The position numbers and the translations under genes were made by a program. Source: Planctomycetota bacterium (lineage in GTDB: Bacteria; Planctomycetota; Planctomycetia; Planctomycetales; Planctomycetaceae). From it: 64,000 nucleotides of DNA. Under the pieces are notes generated by a model. The model saw only the letters and a list, made by a program, of their open reading frames with translations. It was not told where the DNA came from and did not search any database. Every line of letters begins with the position of its first letter. Within the stretch, counting starts at the first letter, position 1. Shown one piece after another: positions 17,345 to 27,448 of the stretch. The stretch lies in NCBI GenBank assembly GCA_023417655.1, contig JAEZFD010000043.1, positions 148,817-212,816 of the forward strand. Direction: 5' to 3'.

Positions 17345-17660
17345 TTCCACCGCGATTTGCGGGCTGTGGGGACGAACTCCGACAACCGACTCCGAATTTC
17401 AACTGCGGCGTCGCTCAGGGGATCCGGCGGCGGCCAGGTCGGGTGAGACGGCAATCCAGTGTTGTCGGAACAGCGTATTTTGCTCTACCATGCACGCCGG
17501 TTGATTTTACGCGGTGGAATCAATTTGGCCGTTCCGGGAGAACTGGGATTCTCCGGAGATGTGCCGGACTCGAAGAATCGGCACTCGATAAACTGCGGAC
17601 GGGCTCCATGCGGATCACCCGCTGACAGGACGGATCCCGACGTTCACTCACGGCAGGAAT
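17345..17660. other. Intergenic before dxr
   Basis: About 316 bases without a supported gene. Overlapping frames here are shadows of dxr. No terminator after the DUF368 gene is obvious. Confidence 0.35.
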
Positions 17661-18851
17661 ATGGGCGCAGCGAAACGTATCACACTCCTCGGGGCCACTG
17701 GGTCGATTGGAACCAGTTGTCAGGATGTGGTGCGTTCCAGCGGTGGCCAACTTCAGTTCGACACGCTCGTTGCCCATTCCCGGTGGAAAGAACTGGCTCA
17801 GGCCTGTTATGAGTTCCGGCCACAGTACGCGGTTCTGACCGGCGTCACTGCGGCTGATCTGCCTGCTGACGCCTTCCCTGCAGAAACCAAACTTCTCTTT
17901 GGAATGGAAGCCGTCGCCGAGCGTTCGGCGTCTCCCGACTCGGATGTGGTCGTCTCGGCCATTGTCGGCGCGGCGGGGCTTCATGGAACCTGGGCGGCTG
18001 TGCGCTGCGGAAAAAACGTCGCACTTGCCAATAAAGAAACACTGGTTGTCGCCGGCCCGCTGGTCATGCAGGCCTGTGCAAAGAGTGGGTCGCAGCTGAT
18101 TCCGGTAGACAGCGAGCACTCGGCAATCTTTCAGGCCCTTCAGTGCGGACGCCGCGCAGAAGTCTCTCGACTGATTCTGACCGCCAGCGGCGGACCCTTC
18201 CGGACACGTTCCAAGAGTGAACTGACAAACGTGACCGCCGCGGATGCACTGGATCATCCGACATGGAACATGGGGCCAAAGATCACCATCGATTCGGCCA
18301 CGATGATGAACAAGGCTCTGGAAGTGATTGAAGCCCGCTGGCTGTTTGGATTTCCGGCCGAGCAGATCGATGTGGTCGTTCATCCTCAGTCGATCGTCCA
18401 TTCGCTCGTCGAGTTCGTGGACGGCTCTGTTTTGGCACAAATGTCCCCTCCGGACATGCGCTTGCCGGTACAATATGCGTTGTCGTGGCCGGATCGCTGG
18501 GTGGGGATTTCCCCGCGCCTGGATCTGACGCGATCAATGAGTCTGACGTTCGAGCCCCCTGATCTGGATCGATTTCCGGCGCTGGGGCTAGGATTTGAAG
18601 TTGCTCGCCAGGGGGGAACTGCGGGAGCGGTTCTCAATGCCGCCAACGAAGTGGCAGTATCAAGGTTCCTTCGCGGCGAGTTGTCATTTTTAGAAATCGA
18701 GCGGCTGAATCGCTCGATCTTGTCAGCTCATGAATTTGAGGCCAGTCCCTCGCTCGAGGAAGTTCTGGCGGCAGATGACTGGGCTCGCCAGGAGGCACAA
18801 CATTGGACCCCGCTGTCTTCACCCTTGCACTCTCCCTCCCTGATCCGCTGA
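17661..18851 (+). CDS. dxr: 1-deoxy-D-xylulose 5-phosphate reductoisomerase
   Basis: The 396-residue enzyme of the non-mevalonate pathway converts DXP to MEP with NADPH. It shows the NADPH-binding [16 protein letters not shown] at the start, [12 protein letters not shown], the metal/substrate site [20 protein letters not shown] and the [20 protein letters not shown] signature, all at the usual spacing. Cytoplasmic. Its 3' end overlaps the rseP start by 49 bases, as in the dxr-rseP pairs of many bacteria, so translation of the two is likely coupled. Confidence 0.96.
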   Translation: MGAAKRITLLGATGSIGTSCQDVVRSSGGQLQFDTLVAHSRWKELAQACYEFRPQYAVLTGVTAADLPADAFPAETKLLFGMEAVAERSASPDSDVVVSAIVGAAGLHGTWAAVRCGKNVALANKETLVVAGPLVMQACAKSGSQLIPVDSEHSAIFQALQCGRRAEVSRLILTASGGPFRTRSKSELTNVTAADALDHPTWNMGPKITIDSATMMNKALEVIEARWLFGFPAEQIDVVVHPQSIVHSLVEFVDGSVLAQMSPPDMRLPVQYALSWPDRWVGISPRLDLTRSMSLTFEPPDLDRFPALGLGFEVARQGGTAGAVLNAANEVAVSRFLRGELSFLEIERLNRSILSAHEFEASPSLEEVLAADDWARQEAQHWTPLSSPLHSPSLIR

Positions 18852-20827
18852 CAATTCTGATTGTTGCGCTCGGGTTGGGGCTGGTGATTTTCTTCCACGA
18901 GCTTGGACACTTTCTGGTGGCCAAGTGGTGCGATGTTTATGTCGAACGATTCAGCATCGGCTTTGGTGCCCCCATCTTCGGATTCAAATGGGGTGAAACG
19001 GTTTACTCCATTGGTTACCTGCCGTTTGGCGGCTATGTGAAGATGCTGGGACAGGACGATATGGATCCTGCCCAGATGACCGACACACAGGTTGCTGAAA
19101 ATCCCCGGTCGTATACATCAAAGACAGTTCTGCAGCGGATGGCGATCATCTCTGCAGGCGTCATCATGAACATCATCACGGGGACACTGTTCTTCGTGCT
19201 CGTGTTCATGTGGGGAATCGACAAGATCGACCGCGTGGCGGGCGACGTTCAGGTCGGAATGCCTGCCTGGAAGAACGGAATTCGCGCCGGGGACACCATC
19301 ACGTCCATCAACGGCCGGAATGTATCTGACTTCGAAGACATTACGCGCCGCACCACTCTGTCACGTGGGCCGATCAGCGTGATCGGTCATCACAACAATG
19401 GTGAAGTCTTCGATGTCACCGTGCAGCCAGAAAGCTATGGCATCCGAAAGATCATCGGGGTCGGCCCGGCATTCAGCCTGGACCTCGTCGAAAAGGGAAG
19501 TCCTTATGGCAGCGTCGGCTTGCCGGGGACGGCCGCTGCAGAAGCCGACTTCCAGTTCGGAGATCACATTGTCGCGGCTGACGGACAGCCTGTGAAGACG
19601 ACGCAGGATCTGCTGAAGATCATGAACGCCAAGGCCGCCGAGCCGGTCGAATTCACCGTCCTTCGCAAGCCTGAAGGAACCACCGAAGGCAAAGACGACA
19701 AAGATGTCAAACGGATCGAGGCGAAAGTCACCGTCGCTCCCCAGCCGTTCATGGAAGTCGGGCTGAAGATGGCGATGGGCAAAGTCGTCGCCTTGCAGTT
19801 GGATTCCGTCGCCAGCAAAGCTGGACTGAAGGTTGGCGATCGCATTGCTAAAGTGAATGGAAAAGATGTCGGAAACGAGATCGATCCGATCCGTCTGACA
19901 GAAGTCTTCTCGGCAAACGCCGGGCAGGATGTGACGGTCACCGTGACACGTGACGTACCGGGCAGCTCTCAGGAAACCGTCGAAATCCACCTCGTCCCGA
20001 CGGATCGCACCGCTTGGGCCGAGCCGCCGATTTCAGAAGGGAGTCCACTGTCGATCCCGTCGATTGGAGTCGCTTATCAGCTCGTTCCGACCGTGCTGGC
20101 TGTTGCCGAAGGGAGCCCTGCTGCGGCTGAGAAGATCAATCCTCGCGATGCCATCACCAAGATCGATCTGGTCCCGAAGTCAGGCACGGAACAAGGGGAC
20201 TTGATGGGCCCCAAGGTGATCGAACTCGACGCGGGAAAGAACAATTGGGCTTATGCCTCTTGGATGCTGCAGGAGTACGGCCGGACTCGATCTCTCCGCC
20301 TGAATGTGAAGCCAGCCAGTGGAGAACCTGAGCGGATCGTGACGCTGACTCCTGTTCCTTCGCAGGACTGGTATCTCCCGACACTTCGCGGGATGAATAT
20401 GTCGGTACTGGAGACAGAGCGAAAGGCGTCCAATCTTGCTCAGGGCTTTGCCATGGGTGGCACCTATGCACTGAATTCGGTCGAAGACATTTATCTGACC
20501 CTTCGTGGGCTGTTCATGCGGGACATCTCGCCGATGGGGCTGAGCGGTCCGATCGGAATCTCCAAGCTGGCCTATCGGTTTGCGAGCTTCAGTGTCGTGC
20601 AGTTCGTGATGTTCCTGGGGATCATCAGCATCAATCTGGCCGTGATTAACTTCCTGCCGATTCCGATCCTCGACGGGGGACACATGGTGTTCCTGCTCTG
20701 GGAAGGAATCTTCCGACGAAAACCGAGCGAAGCCGTTGTCGCCACCGCGACCTATTGCGGACTGGCCTTCCTACTCGGGCTGTTCGTCTTCGTGACGTTC
20801 CTCGATCTGTTCGTCTCGAAAATCTAG
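18803..20827 (+). CDS. rseP: RseP-type site-2 protease with several PDZ modules
   Basis: The TTG at 18803 is convincing: AGGAGG lies 7 bases upstream inside the end of dxr. The 674-residue membrane protease has the zinc motif HELGH at residues 32-36, [13 protein letters not shown], and near the C-terminus [16 protein letters not shown] with the third ligand Asp around 624, then a last membrane helix. Between the catalytic segments there appear to be four PDZ-like units (for example [36 protein letters not shown]), whereas E. coli RseP has two in 450 residues. It cuts within the membrane, usually anti-sigma factors after a first cut; the substrates here are unknown. Confidence 0.92.
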   Translation: MDPAVFTLALSLPDPLTILIVALGLGLVIFFHELGHFLVAKWCDVYVERFSIGFGAPIFGFKWGETVYSIGYLPFGGYVKMLGQDDMDPAQMTDTQVAENPRSYTSKTVLQRMAIISAGVIMNIITGTLFFVLVFMWGIDKIDRVAGDVQVGMPAWKNGIRAGDTITSINGRNVSDFEDITRRTTLSRGPISVIGHHNNGEVFDVTVQPESYGIRKIIGVGPAFSLDLVEKGSPYGSVGLPGTAAAEADFQFGDHIVAADGQPVKTTQDLLKIMNAKAAEPVEFTVLRKPEGTTEGKDDKDVKRIEAKVTVAPQPFMEVGLKMAMGKVVALQLDSVASKAGLKVGDRIAKVNGKDVGNEIDPIRLTEVFSANAGQDVTVTVTRDVPGSSQETVEIHLVPTDRTAWAEPPISEGSPLSIPSIGVAYQLVPTVLAVAEGSPAAAEKINPRDAITKIDLVPKSGTEQGDLMGPKVIELDAGKNNWAYASWMLQEYGRTRSLRLNVKPASGEPERIVTLTPVPSQDWYLPTLRGMNMSVLETERKASNLAQGFAMGGTYALNSVEDIYLTLRGLFMRDISPMGLSGPIGISKLAYRFASFSVVQFVMFLGIISINLAVINFLPIPILDGGHMVFLLWEGIFRRKPSEAVVATATYCGLAFLLGLFVFVTFLDLFVSKI

Positions 20828-20854
20828 GCAAATTCTGTTTCCAATCTGACTTGT

Positions 20855-20891
20855 AACACGCCGTGCGGGAGAGATCCTGACACGGCGTGTT
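20855..20891 (+). terminator. Hairpin after rseP
   Basis: AACACGCCGTG at 20855-20865 pairs with 20881-20891 across a 15-base loop. The U-tract is short (TTT), so termination is plausible but not certain. Confidence 0.6.
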
Positions 20892-20979
20892 TGCCATGAT
20901 GCGACGGGTCAGGCACAATGTCCCGGTTCCCCACGCAGACAATCGTTCCGGTCACACGCACGAATTCAGGGTTTGATTC

Positions 20980-22059
20980 ATGAAACAGGTTCTGTTCGCC
21001 TTCGCGGCGATTCTGACTTCTCCGCTCGCGTTAGCCGCCGATCAGGCTCCGGCCTACAACGACGCTTCGCCGAAGCTCTATCATATCACGGCGCGTGCCA
21101 GTGAAATCGACAAACGGGTGAAAGCTCATCCCGAGCTCGACTTCCTTCTGGAAAAAGATGGCAAGCCGGCCGACGTTGAGAATGCGTATGTCGATACCCG
21201 GGTTGCTCCGGAAGGCCGCCTCGTGATCTGGCTGATGGGGAACAGTGAGCAGCTCGCCAATAGAGTCACCGGGTATGGCCTGCATTACATTCAGGTGCAC
21301 TATGCCAATGGCTGGTTTTCAAAGCTGAGCCCAAAGCAAGGTGATGACGATCAGTACTTGGGGAACATTCGCCTTGAAGCCGCCACGGGGATGGATGCCA
21401 GCAAGGCCGTCTCAATCCCCCGCCCTGACAGCATTGCAGAGCGAGCGATTCAGTTCGTGAAGTATCTGTCGAAGAAGAACCCACAGGGCAAATGGGAACA
21501 GTTCCTCACGAAAGATGGTAAAGACCTGCAGTGGGAGAAAGTGACACTGGCGGGGTCCTCACACGGTTCGACGACCAGCGCCCGATTTGCCAAGCAGCAG
21601 CGAGTCGGCCGCGTCGTGATGTTCTGCGGACCGCGAGATCATTACGACGTCTGGCAGGGACTTCCTTCAGCGACACCTGCGAACCGGTACTTCGGTTTCA
21701 CCCACGTGCTCGATACCGGCTGGTCCGGCGATCACTATTGCCGTTCCTGGGAATTGCTCGGACTTCATGAGTTCGGGCCAATTGTCGACGTCGATCAGGT
21801 CGGTGCTCCTTACCAGAATTCCCGTCGTCTGATTACCGCCGCTGACGTGAACGGAGATGCGAAGCGGGCTCACAGCTGCGTCGTGCCCGGCCGAGCAGCC
21901 GTCAAAAACGACAAAGGTGAGATGATCCACGAAGACGTCTGGCGTTACCTGTTCATGCACCCGGTCGATTCCGTTGGGGAAAAAACGGCAGAGGATCCGA
22001 GCTGCATTCGTGACCATCGTGCCGCCGAAAAGGAAAAGAAAGCAGCTACGAAGAAGTAA
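20980..22059 (+). CDS. Secreted alpha/beta-hydrolase-like protein
   Basis: The 359-residue protein has a clear Sec signal peptide (MKQVLFAFAAILTSPLALAA, cut near ALA-AD). VTLAGSSHGSTTSARFA near residue 190-205 looks like a nucleophile elbow (GxSxG) at the end of a beta strand, and WSGDHYCR plus later His residues may complete the site. I take it as a member of the BPSS1187-like hydrolase families common in planctomycetes, so a periplasmic esterase-like role is inferred. The C-terminus is a Lys/Glu-rich tail. It stands alone, with a hairpin about 30 bases downstream. Confidence 0.65.
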   Translation: MKQVLFAFAAILTSPLALAADQAPAYNDASPKLYHITARASEIDKRVKAHPELDFLLEKDGKPADVENAYVDTRVAPEGRLVIWLMGNSEQLANRVTGYGLHYIQVHYANGWFSKLSPKQGDDDQYLGNIRLEAATGMDASKAVSIPRPDSIAERAIQFVKYLSKKNPQGKWEQFLTKDGKDLQWEKVTLAGSSHGSTTSARFAKQQRVGRVVMFCGPRDHYDVWQGLPSATPANRYFGFTHVLDTGWSGDHYCRSWELLGLHEFGPIVDVDQVGAPYQNSRRLITAADVNGDAKRAHSCVVPGRAAVKNDKGEMIHEDVWRYLFMHPVDSVGEKTAEDPSCIRDHRAAEKEKKAATKK

Positions 22060-22087
22060 CCGGCACTGACTTTCTGAAGGCCATCCA

Positions 22088-22124
22088 GGAATGGCGCCGG
22101 GCGTGGCAGCTCCGGTGCCATTCC
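22088..22124 (+). terminator. Hairpin after the secreted hydrolase
   Basis: GGAATGGC-CCGG at 22088-22100 pairs with CCGG-GCCATTCC at 22112-22124 with one mismatch. No U-tract follows, so this may be only a 3' end stabiliser. Confidence 0.45.
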
Positions 22125-22325
22125 GGATTGGTTCCGGCACTCCGGGTTTCCACCATGATTTCATCAGGCGGCACGCTGCACATTCAAGCCGCCGATACTC
22201 TAGAATGCGTTTGCGGTGAGCAGCGCGTCGTGCCGTAGGATGCTCCTCATCCTGGTCGTCTCTTCCTGTCGGATGACAGGCGAGAAGGGCGTGCAGCCGC
22301 TTCGATTTTGCTTTGGATTTCGTCG

Positions 22326-23690
22326 ATGATGAATCAGCGCTTGACCTCTGATCCGAACTTTGTCCGCCAGATTCTGATTGTGGAGGACGAGCCCATCATC
22401 CGGAACAGTCTGGCGGAGTTCCTGATTGGCGAAGGCTATCAGGTCACCAAGGCCGTCTCGGTTGAGGAAGGGATTGCCCGGGCGCGTGAGAAAGACTTTC
22501 ACGTCGCCATCTGTGACATTCAGCTGCCTGACGGCGACGGCATCAAGATGATGCGGCTAATGCACAAGATCAATCCGTCCGTCTTCGTGCTGATTATCAC
22601 TGCTTACGGGACCGTTGAATCCGCCGTTGAAGCCTTCAAGGCCGGGGCATTCGACTATCTCACCAAGCCTGTGATCTTTGATGACCTTGCTCACAAGCTG
22701 AAGCGAGTATTTGAATATCGCGATCTCTATCTGGAAAACCAGAAGCTCCGCCGCGAGCTCGCCCAACCGAACCGGTTCGACCAGATCATTGGCTCTAGTG
22801 AACCGCTGCGGGTCCTGCATGAAACGATCGGCAAGATTGCAGCCACGCATTCGAACGTGCTGCTCGTCGGTGAAACGGGGACTGGCAAGGAACTCTTCGC
22901 CCGAGCGATTCACTCTGCAGGCCCGATGCGGGAAGAAAAGTTTCTCGCTGTGAACTGCGGGACGCGGCCGATCGAACTTCTCGAAGCTGAGTTATTCGGG
23001 AGTGAGTCCGGTGGAAAGAATCAGCCGGGGATCCTGAGAACCGTTGGCGGCGGAACGGTGTTCCTCGACGAAATCGCCAGCCTGCCGATGGGAACCCAGA
23101 CCAAGCTGCTCCGGGCCATCGAATATCAGGAATCAATGCCCTCCGGTGGCGCAGAAACCTATTCGGTCAACTGCCGGATCATTGCCTCGACAAGTGAAGA
23201 CTTGTTGCGGCTCGTCGGCGATGCGGAGTTTCAGGAGGACCTGTTCTACCGGCTCGATGGCGTGAAGATCCGCATTCCGCCACTTCGTGAACGTCTCGAC
23301 GACATCCCTGAACTCGTCGACCATTTCGTCGCGAAGCACTCTCGCGTCCTGCGGAAGCGGGTCGTCAGTGCTTCGAGCGAAACGATCCGTCTGTTGATGT
23401 CGGCACAATGGAAGGGGAACGTCCGTCAGCTCGACAATGCGATCGAACGGGCTGTCATCATGTGTGACGGAACCCAGATTGAGCCCGGTGACCTGCCGCC
23501 AGATCTGCTTGGTCTCGGACAGCCGCTTCCAGATACGGATGATCTGCGAAGTGCGTTGCGGCATTACGAGCGACTCCACATCACTCGCGTGTTGCGTCAA
23601 TGGCCTGACAAACGTGAAGCGGCCAAGCGTCTGAAGCTCGGGCTATCGAGCCTCTATCGCAAGATCGAGGAACTGAACATCGAACTGTGA
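22326..23690 (+). CDS. NtrC-family response regulator without the GAFTGA loop
   Basis: 454 residues from the ATG at 22326 (an upstream TTG at 22308 is less likely). Residues 15-130 form a receiver with phospho-acceptor Asp64 in CDIQLPDGDG and Lys in YLTKPV. The AAA+ domain has Walker A GETGTGKELFARAIH, Walker B GTVFLDEIASLP and the R-finger region FRLDGVKIRIPPLRER-like sequence. Where normal sigma-54 activators read ELFGHxxGAFTGA, this protein reads ELFGSESGGKNQPGIL, so the loop that touches sigma-54 is missing. A Fis-type helix-turn-helix (AAKRLKLGLSSLYRKI) ends the protein. It probably binds DNA but may not act through sigma-54. No sensor kinase is adjacent. Confidence 0.9.
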   Translation: MMNQRLTSDPNFVRQILIVEDEPIIRNSLAEFLIGEGYQVTKAVSVEEGIARAREKDFHVAICDIQLPDGDGIKMMRLMHKINPSVFVLIITAYGTVESAVEAFKAGAFDYLTKPVIFDDLAHKLKRVFEYRDLYLENQKLRRELAQPNRFDQIIGSSEPLRVLHETIGKIAATHSNVLLVGETGTGKELFARAIHSAGPMREEKFLAVNCGTRPIELLEAELFGSESGGKNQPGILRTVGGGTVFLDEIASLPMGTQTKLLRAIEYQESMPSGGAETYSVNCRIIASTSEDLLRLVGDAEFQEDLFYRLDGVKIRIPPLRERLDDIPELVDHFVAKHSRVLRKRVVSASSETIRLLMSAQWKGNVRQLDNAIERAVIMCDGTQIEPGDLPPDLLGLGQPLPDTDDLRSALRHYERLHITRVLRQWPDKREAAKRLKLGLSSLYRKIEELNIEL

Positions 23691-23714
23691 TTCCGTCGGG
23701 GAACGCACGGGGGC

Positions 23715-24518
23715 TCATGGCCCGGCCATCAGTTCTCCCTGCCAGACGACGACCGCTTCGCCTCCCAGGACGACCCGATCACCTTCCAGCCGCAATTGCA
23801 GATGACCGCCCCGGGCTGATGCCTGCCAGGCGGTCAATTTTGTTTTCTGAAGTCGCTGTGACCAGAACGGTGTCAGGCAGCAATGAGCCGATCCACAGAC
23901 GGGATCCTCATCGACTCCGACGGCCGGGGCGAAGAAGCGTGACTCGAAGTCATAGCGAGGATCATCCGACTGCGCGGTGACGATCACTCCGCGATACGGG
24001 AGATGTCCCAGTCGCCGGAAGTCCGGCTGAACTGACCGCACCTCTGCGGGACTCGACACAACGACAATCGCATCAAACCGGTTCTTCCCGAAATAGACCG
24101 GTGCAGTGATTCCCATTGCTTCGAGAAGGCGTGCGTCATGCGCAGTTTCCTCAGCGGGGAGTGCCGGAAAGTTCAGCTCAATGAGTGCTCCCCGGCGTTG
24201 GCAGGTGAGAGTACCGCTACGGGTCTGGAATTGGATCGGCTCTGAGGAAGAGACCAGTCCGGCCGTTGTCAGTGCGTGGATGGTCGCCAGAGTGGCATGT
24301 CCGCACAGATCGACTTCGACGGTGGGAGTAAACCATCGCAGCTGAAGGCCATTATCAGTCTTTCGGACGAACGCCGTTTCGGACAGATTCATCTCTGCAG
24401 CAACCGCCTGCATCCACCTGTCAGGCACGTCCTGCTCAAGCCAGCACACTGCAGCCGGGTTCCCGTGAAAGGGGCGGCTCGTGAATGCATTGACTTGCCA
24501 GCAGCGAACGTTGGACAT
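23715..24518 (-). CDS. PhzF family isomerase/epimerase
   Basis: The 267-residue protein has the PhzF hallmark segments: VNAFTSRPFHGNPAAVCWL, the catalytic Glu47 in MNLSETAFV, WFTPTVEVDLCGHATLATIH and the C-terminal DEDPVCGSAHCCLTPFW. PhzF-like proteins have a diaminopimelate-epimerase fold and isomerise small hydroxy acids; outside phenazine producers the substrate is usually unknown. The pair of domains each contribute to one active site. It is convergent with the regulator gene, only 24 bases apart, and no phenazine genes are present. Confidence 0.9.
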   Translation of the reverse strand: MSNVRCWQVNAFTSRPFHGNPAAVCWLEQDVPDRWMQAVAAEMNLSETAFVRKTDNGLQLRWFTPTVEVDLCGHATLATIHALTTAGLVSSSEPIQFQTRSGTLTCQRRGALIELNFPALPAEETAHDARLLEAMGITAPVYFGKNRFDAIVVVSSPAEVRSVQPDFRRLGHLPYRGVIVTAQSDDPRYDFESRFFAPAVGVDEDPVCGSAHCCLTPFWSQRLQKTKLTAWQASARGGHLQLRLEGDRVVLGGEAVVVWQGELMAGP

Positions 24519-24747
24519 CGTGAAATCTCTCCAGCCAGTCTTTAACGAGCTTCAGCTTCGACACATGACCCGGATCTCGGGTTCTCAGCTCTCCTCATAT
24601 TCTTTCACCTTCGCAGGGGACGGCCACGTCGAACTGCGAAACAGAACAAGATGTGCCTCGACAGCCCATTTCCCCGTCCGCATACTGCCGGGACACGGTT
24701 GAATGTGTTGATGGGATACGGGGCATGGCAGGGGGAGTTGAAGAGTG

Positions 24748-26382
24748 ATGCGATTTCCGATCTTACTTGTGGGGACGCTGCTATTTGGATTGATGCGATT
24801 TGCCTTGGCCCAGTCGGTTCCTTCCGCTGACGTCTGCGTTTATGGAGCGACCCCGGCTGGTGTCGCGGCGGCAATTGCGGCCGCCCGTGAGGGTTCTCGC
24901 GTCGTTCTGCTCGAACCCTCTCCGATGGTCGGCGGCATGATGAGCGGGGGCCTGAGTTTCAGTGATTCGAACCAGACCGCGCGGGAGGCACTGCGGGGGA
25001 TCTTTGAAGAGATTCATGTGCGCATTGAGCAACACTATTGCGCGAAGGGAGTCGAACTTCCCTATGACGTTTCCATTAAAGACAACCGCCCTTGGGTCTA
25101 TGAACCCCATGTGGCTGAGAAGGTTTTCCATGACCTGCTGAAAGAAGCCGGAGTCCAAGTTCTGCTCGAACAGCAGCTTGTTTCTGTTGAGAAGCAGGGA
25201 GCCCGAATCGCCTCGCTGAAAACTGACAAAGGAATCTGGCAGGCAAAAGTCTTCATCGACTGTACCTATGAAGGTGACCTCATGGCCGCAGCCGGCGTCA
25301 CGTCTGTCATCGGTCGAGAATCACCGAGTCAGTTCCGTGAATCACTCGCCGGCCACCATTATCCAAAGGCTCCCGTCGCCGTAAACCCATTCAATGATCA
25401 GGGAGAATTGCTGCCGCTGATGAGTTCAAAAGACGCCGGTGATCCGACGCTGCCGGACCGTCATGTGATGGTCTACAGCTTTCGACTCTGTGTCACCGAT
25501 CAGCCGGACAACTTCGTGCCGATTCCGGCACCAGACGACTACGACCCGGCTCAGTTCGAACTGGTCCGTCGCTTCGTGAAACAGACGCAACCAAAGCGTC
25601 CGCTGATGGACTTCTATCCACTCCCCGGCAAGAAGACGGATGTGAATAACAGCATCGGAGGCCAGATCTCGCTCGGCCTTGTTGGAGCGAGTGACGAATG
25701 GCCTGAGGCTACTCCGGAGAGACGAAAGGAAATCTGGAAGAATCATCAGCAGTACACGCTGGGACTAATTCACTTCCTGAAGACTGATCCGGATGTCCCG
25801 GAGGCGCTTCGCACCGAGATGAGCCGGTGGGGATTCTGCAAAGATGAATTCGCTGCGACGAATCACTTCTCCCCTGCTCTTTATGTGCGTGAAGCCCGAC
25901 GCATGCGCGGAGAATATGTGCTGACGCAACGTGACATTCTGACATTCACCACGAAGGACGATTCAATCGCGGTCGCGTCCTTTCCGATCGATTCGCATGA
26001 CTGTCAGCGGGTGCCAACGAGCGATGGCAAGTTCGTGAACGAAGGGACAATCTTCCCGGCTCACATCCCGGGCAGAAAGATCGGCCAGCCGTATGAAGTC
26101 CCTTACCGCTGCGTTACCCCGAGACAGGCGGAATGTGTGAATCTGCTTGTCCCTGTCTGTCTCTCATCGACCCATGTGGCGATGAGTTCGGTACGGGTGG
26201 AACCGAGCTGGATTGTCATCGGACAGAGTGCCGGAGTGGCTGCACATCTCGCGGCGAAACAGCAGATCGGCGTTCAGCAGCTCAGGTATCAAGACCTGGA
26301 AGAACGTTTGCTCGCACAGAAACAGGTGCTGCACTGGATCTATAATCTTGATCCGGTCGCGAACCCGACGCCTGCTCCTTAG
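24748..26382 (+). CDS. Secreted FAD-dependent oxidoreductase
   Basis: 544 residues starting at ATG 24748 (GTG 24745 is an equally close alternative). A signal peptide (ILLVGTLLFGLMRFALAQ) precedes an N-terminal Rossmann motif, VCVYGATPAGVAAAIAAARE, then LLEPSPMVGGMMSGGL, typical of the FAD_oxidored (PF12831) group. The rest fits that family, including GGQISLGLVGASDEWPEAT and ASSVRVEPSWIVIGQSAGVAA near the end. Such exported flavoproteins are common in planctomycetes, often near sugar-degradation genes; none are here, so the substrate is unknown. The FAD would be loaded before or after export, a question I cannot settle. Confidence 0.87.
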   Translation: MRFPILLVGTLLFGLMRFALAQSVPSADVCVYGATPAGVAAAIAAAREGSRVVLLEPSPMVGGMMSGGLSFSDSNQTAREALRGIFEEIHVRIEQHYCAKGVELPYDVSIKDNRPWVYEPHVAEKVFHDLLKEAGVQVLLEQQLVSVEKQGARIASLKTDKGIWQAKVFIDCTYEGDLMAAAGVTSVIGRESPSQFRESLAGHHYPKAPVAVNPFNDQGELLPLMSSKDAGDPTLPDRHVMVYSFRLCVTDQPDNFVPIPAPDDYDPAQFELVRRFVKQTQPKRPLMDFYPLPGKKTDVNNSIGGQISLGLVGASDEWPEATPERRKEIWKNHQQYTLGLIHFLKTDPDVPEALRTEMSRWGFCKDEFAATNHFSPALYVREARRMRGEYVLTQRDILTFTTKDDSIAVASFPIDSHDCQRVPTSDGKFVNEGTIFPAHIPGRKIGQPYEVPYRCVTPRQAECVNLLVPVCLSSTHVAMSSVRVEPSWIVIGQSAGVAAHLAAKQQIGVQQLRYQDLEERLLAQKQVLHWIYNLDPVANPTPAP

Positions 26383-26697
26383 CGGAACGGACTGTCAGGC
26401 AATTTGGTATTCTTGATATTCGCACAACCGGACCCGATCTCCTTGCTCTCGACCGCAGAGGGGGAGCGGGTTCTCTTCATTTCTCCCGCGGGAGATGCGC
26501 GAACGCTCGGTGAAGTCGCGCTGACGTCTAAGTGAGATCGCCTGATCAGGCGGAACCAGAATCCCGTCACGCGCATAAACCAAGGCCAGACCCGATCTGT
26601 TGATCCGGCCTGGCCTGGCGGTGTCTTTGCAGTCAGCGATTCAAAGCGAACTTCGAATATGACAGCACTGAGTGGCCCAGAGATTTATTCAGCGGCC
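26383..26697. other. Convergent intergenic region with hairpin
   Basis: About 315 bases between the FAD protein and the small DUF6800 gene; it holds the hairpin at 26582-26616 and no supported gene. Confidence 0.4.
26582..26616 (-). terminator. Hairpin downstream of the DUF6800 gene
   Basis: AAGGCCAG-CCCGATC pairs with GATCCGG-CTGGCCT with one mismatched pair and a 4-base loop. On the minus strand TTGGTTT follows, a weak U-tract. Confidence 0.55.
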
Positions 26698-26871
26698 TTA
26701 CTCAGCAGCAGCCTCGAAGGAGGCGAATGGGCTGACGCGGTACAGCTTCTCGACGAGAGCTGCTTTATCAGCATCGTTCTTGGCGGCGGCAAAGCGAGTG
26801 CGCAGCTTCTTGATTTTCACTTTGCGCGCCCGACGCCGGGCAATTTCGCGGCTACGTTCAATACGTCCCAT
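26698..26871 (-). CDS. DUF6800-like small basic protein
   Basis: A 57-residue open frame on the minus strand starts MGRIERSREIARRRARKVKI and ends SPFASFEAAAE. The Arg/Lys-rich N-terminal helix, the KKLRTRFAAAKNDADK middle and the C-terminal SPF motif match the small planctomycete-specific family I know as DUF6800. Function is unknown; the basic N-terminus suggests nucleic-acid or ribosome binding. It is too short for a usual ORF list but has the codon use of a real gene and a hairpin 80 bases after its stop. No strong ribosome binding site precedes the ATG. Confidence 0.8.
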   Translation of the reverse strand: MGRIERSREIARRRARKVKIKKLRTRFAAAKNDADKAALVEKLYRVSPFASFEAAAE

Positions 26872-27448
26872 CGGGTGTACCGTTAATCTCTCGAATTCAG
26901 AACAGCGTTATCGCGAGTCTTCCCCCATTCACAGCAGGGGGCAATTGTGTGGAAAGAGTAACCCCGATCCGCTTTACGGTCAATGCTATGCCCTCCCTGT
27001 CTGCAAAGCCCGCCTGATCGGAGCGTGTTCCGGCTGCCTCGTTGTAACAAGAACGTCAGAGGAGGCTCTGATGCGACATGCTTTTTGTCTTTCGGTATCT
27101 AACTCCAGTAATTCAAAACGATTACGGCTGGAGTTGTTTGAGGAAATTCCTTGTAGATGGAGCAGACTCGGCAGATTTTGGCAGGTTACCAGTACGGATC
27201 TTCCCCTAGACGGGGGTTGGGATAGGCACGGTTTTGTGATTTTTTTAGATTTCCGCCGAGCGACATCCAAGGCTCGCTGCAGAAAGGCAGCAGCTGCTTG
27301 ATTTTTGCGTCGACCTGCAGAGCGTTTTTCCACATTCGTCTTCATCTCATCGGCTGAGGGAGTCGATGTGAAGTGGGGAGCGCCAGGCGATTTCGCCCGG
27401 AGGGACTCCCTTCTCCTGCGAACGAACGGACTTGCGGAGACATTGGCC
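26872..27448. other. Divergent intergenic region
   Basis: About 577 bases between DUF6800 and the DUF374 gene. Open frames here (for example 26986-27345 minus) have no recognisable content. Presumably holds promoters for both genes. Confidence 0.4.

Noticed and set aside
16289..17350. Long minus-strand frame (353 codons) opposite the DUF368 gene
   Set aside because: It is a mirror of a GC-rich membrane-protein gene; its product is Asp/His/Arg-rich without domains, and the plus frame has clear family motifs.
17520..18473. Long minus-strand frame opposite dxr
   Set aside because: dxr motifs are complete on the plus strand; the minus product has no recognisable domain.
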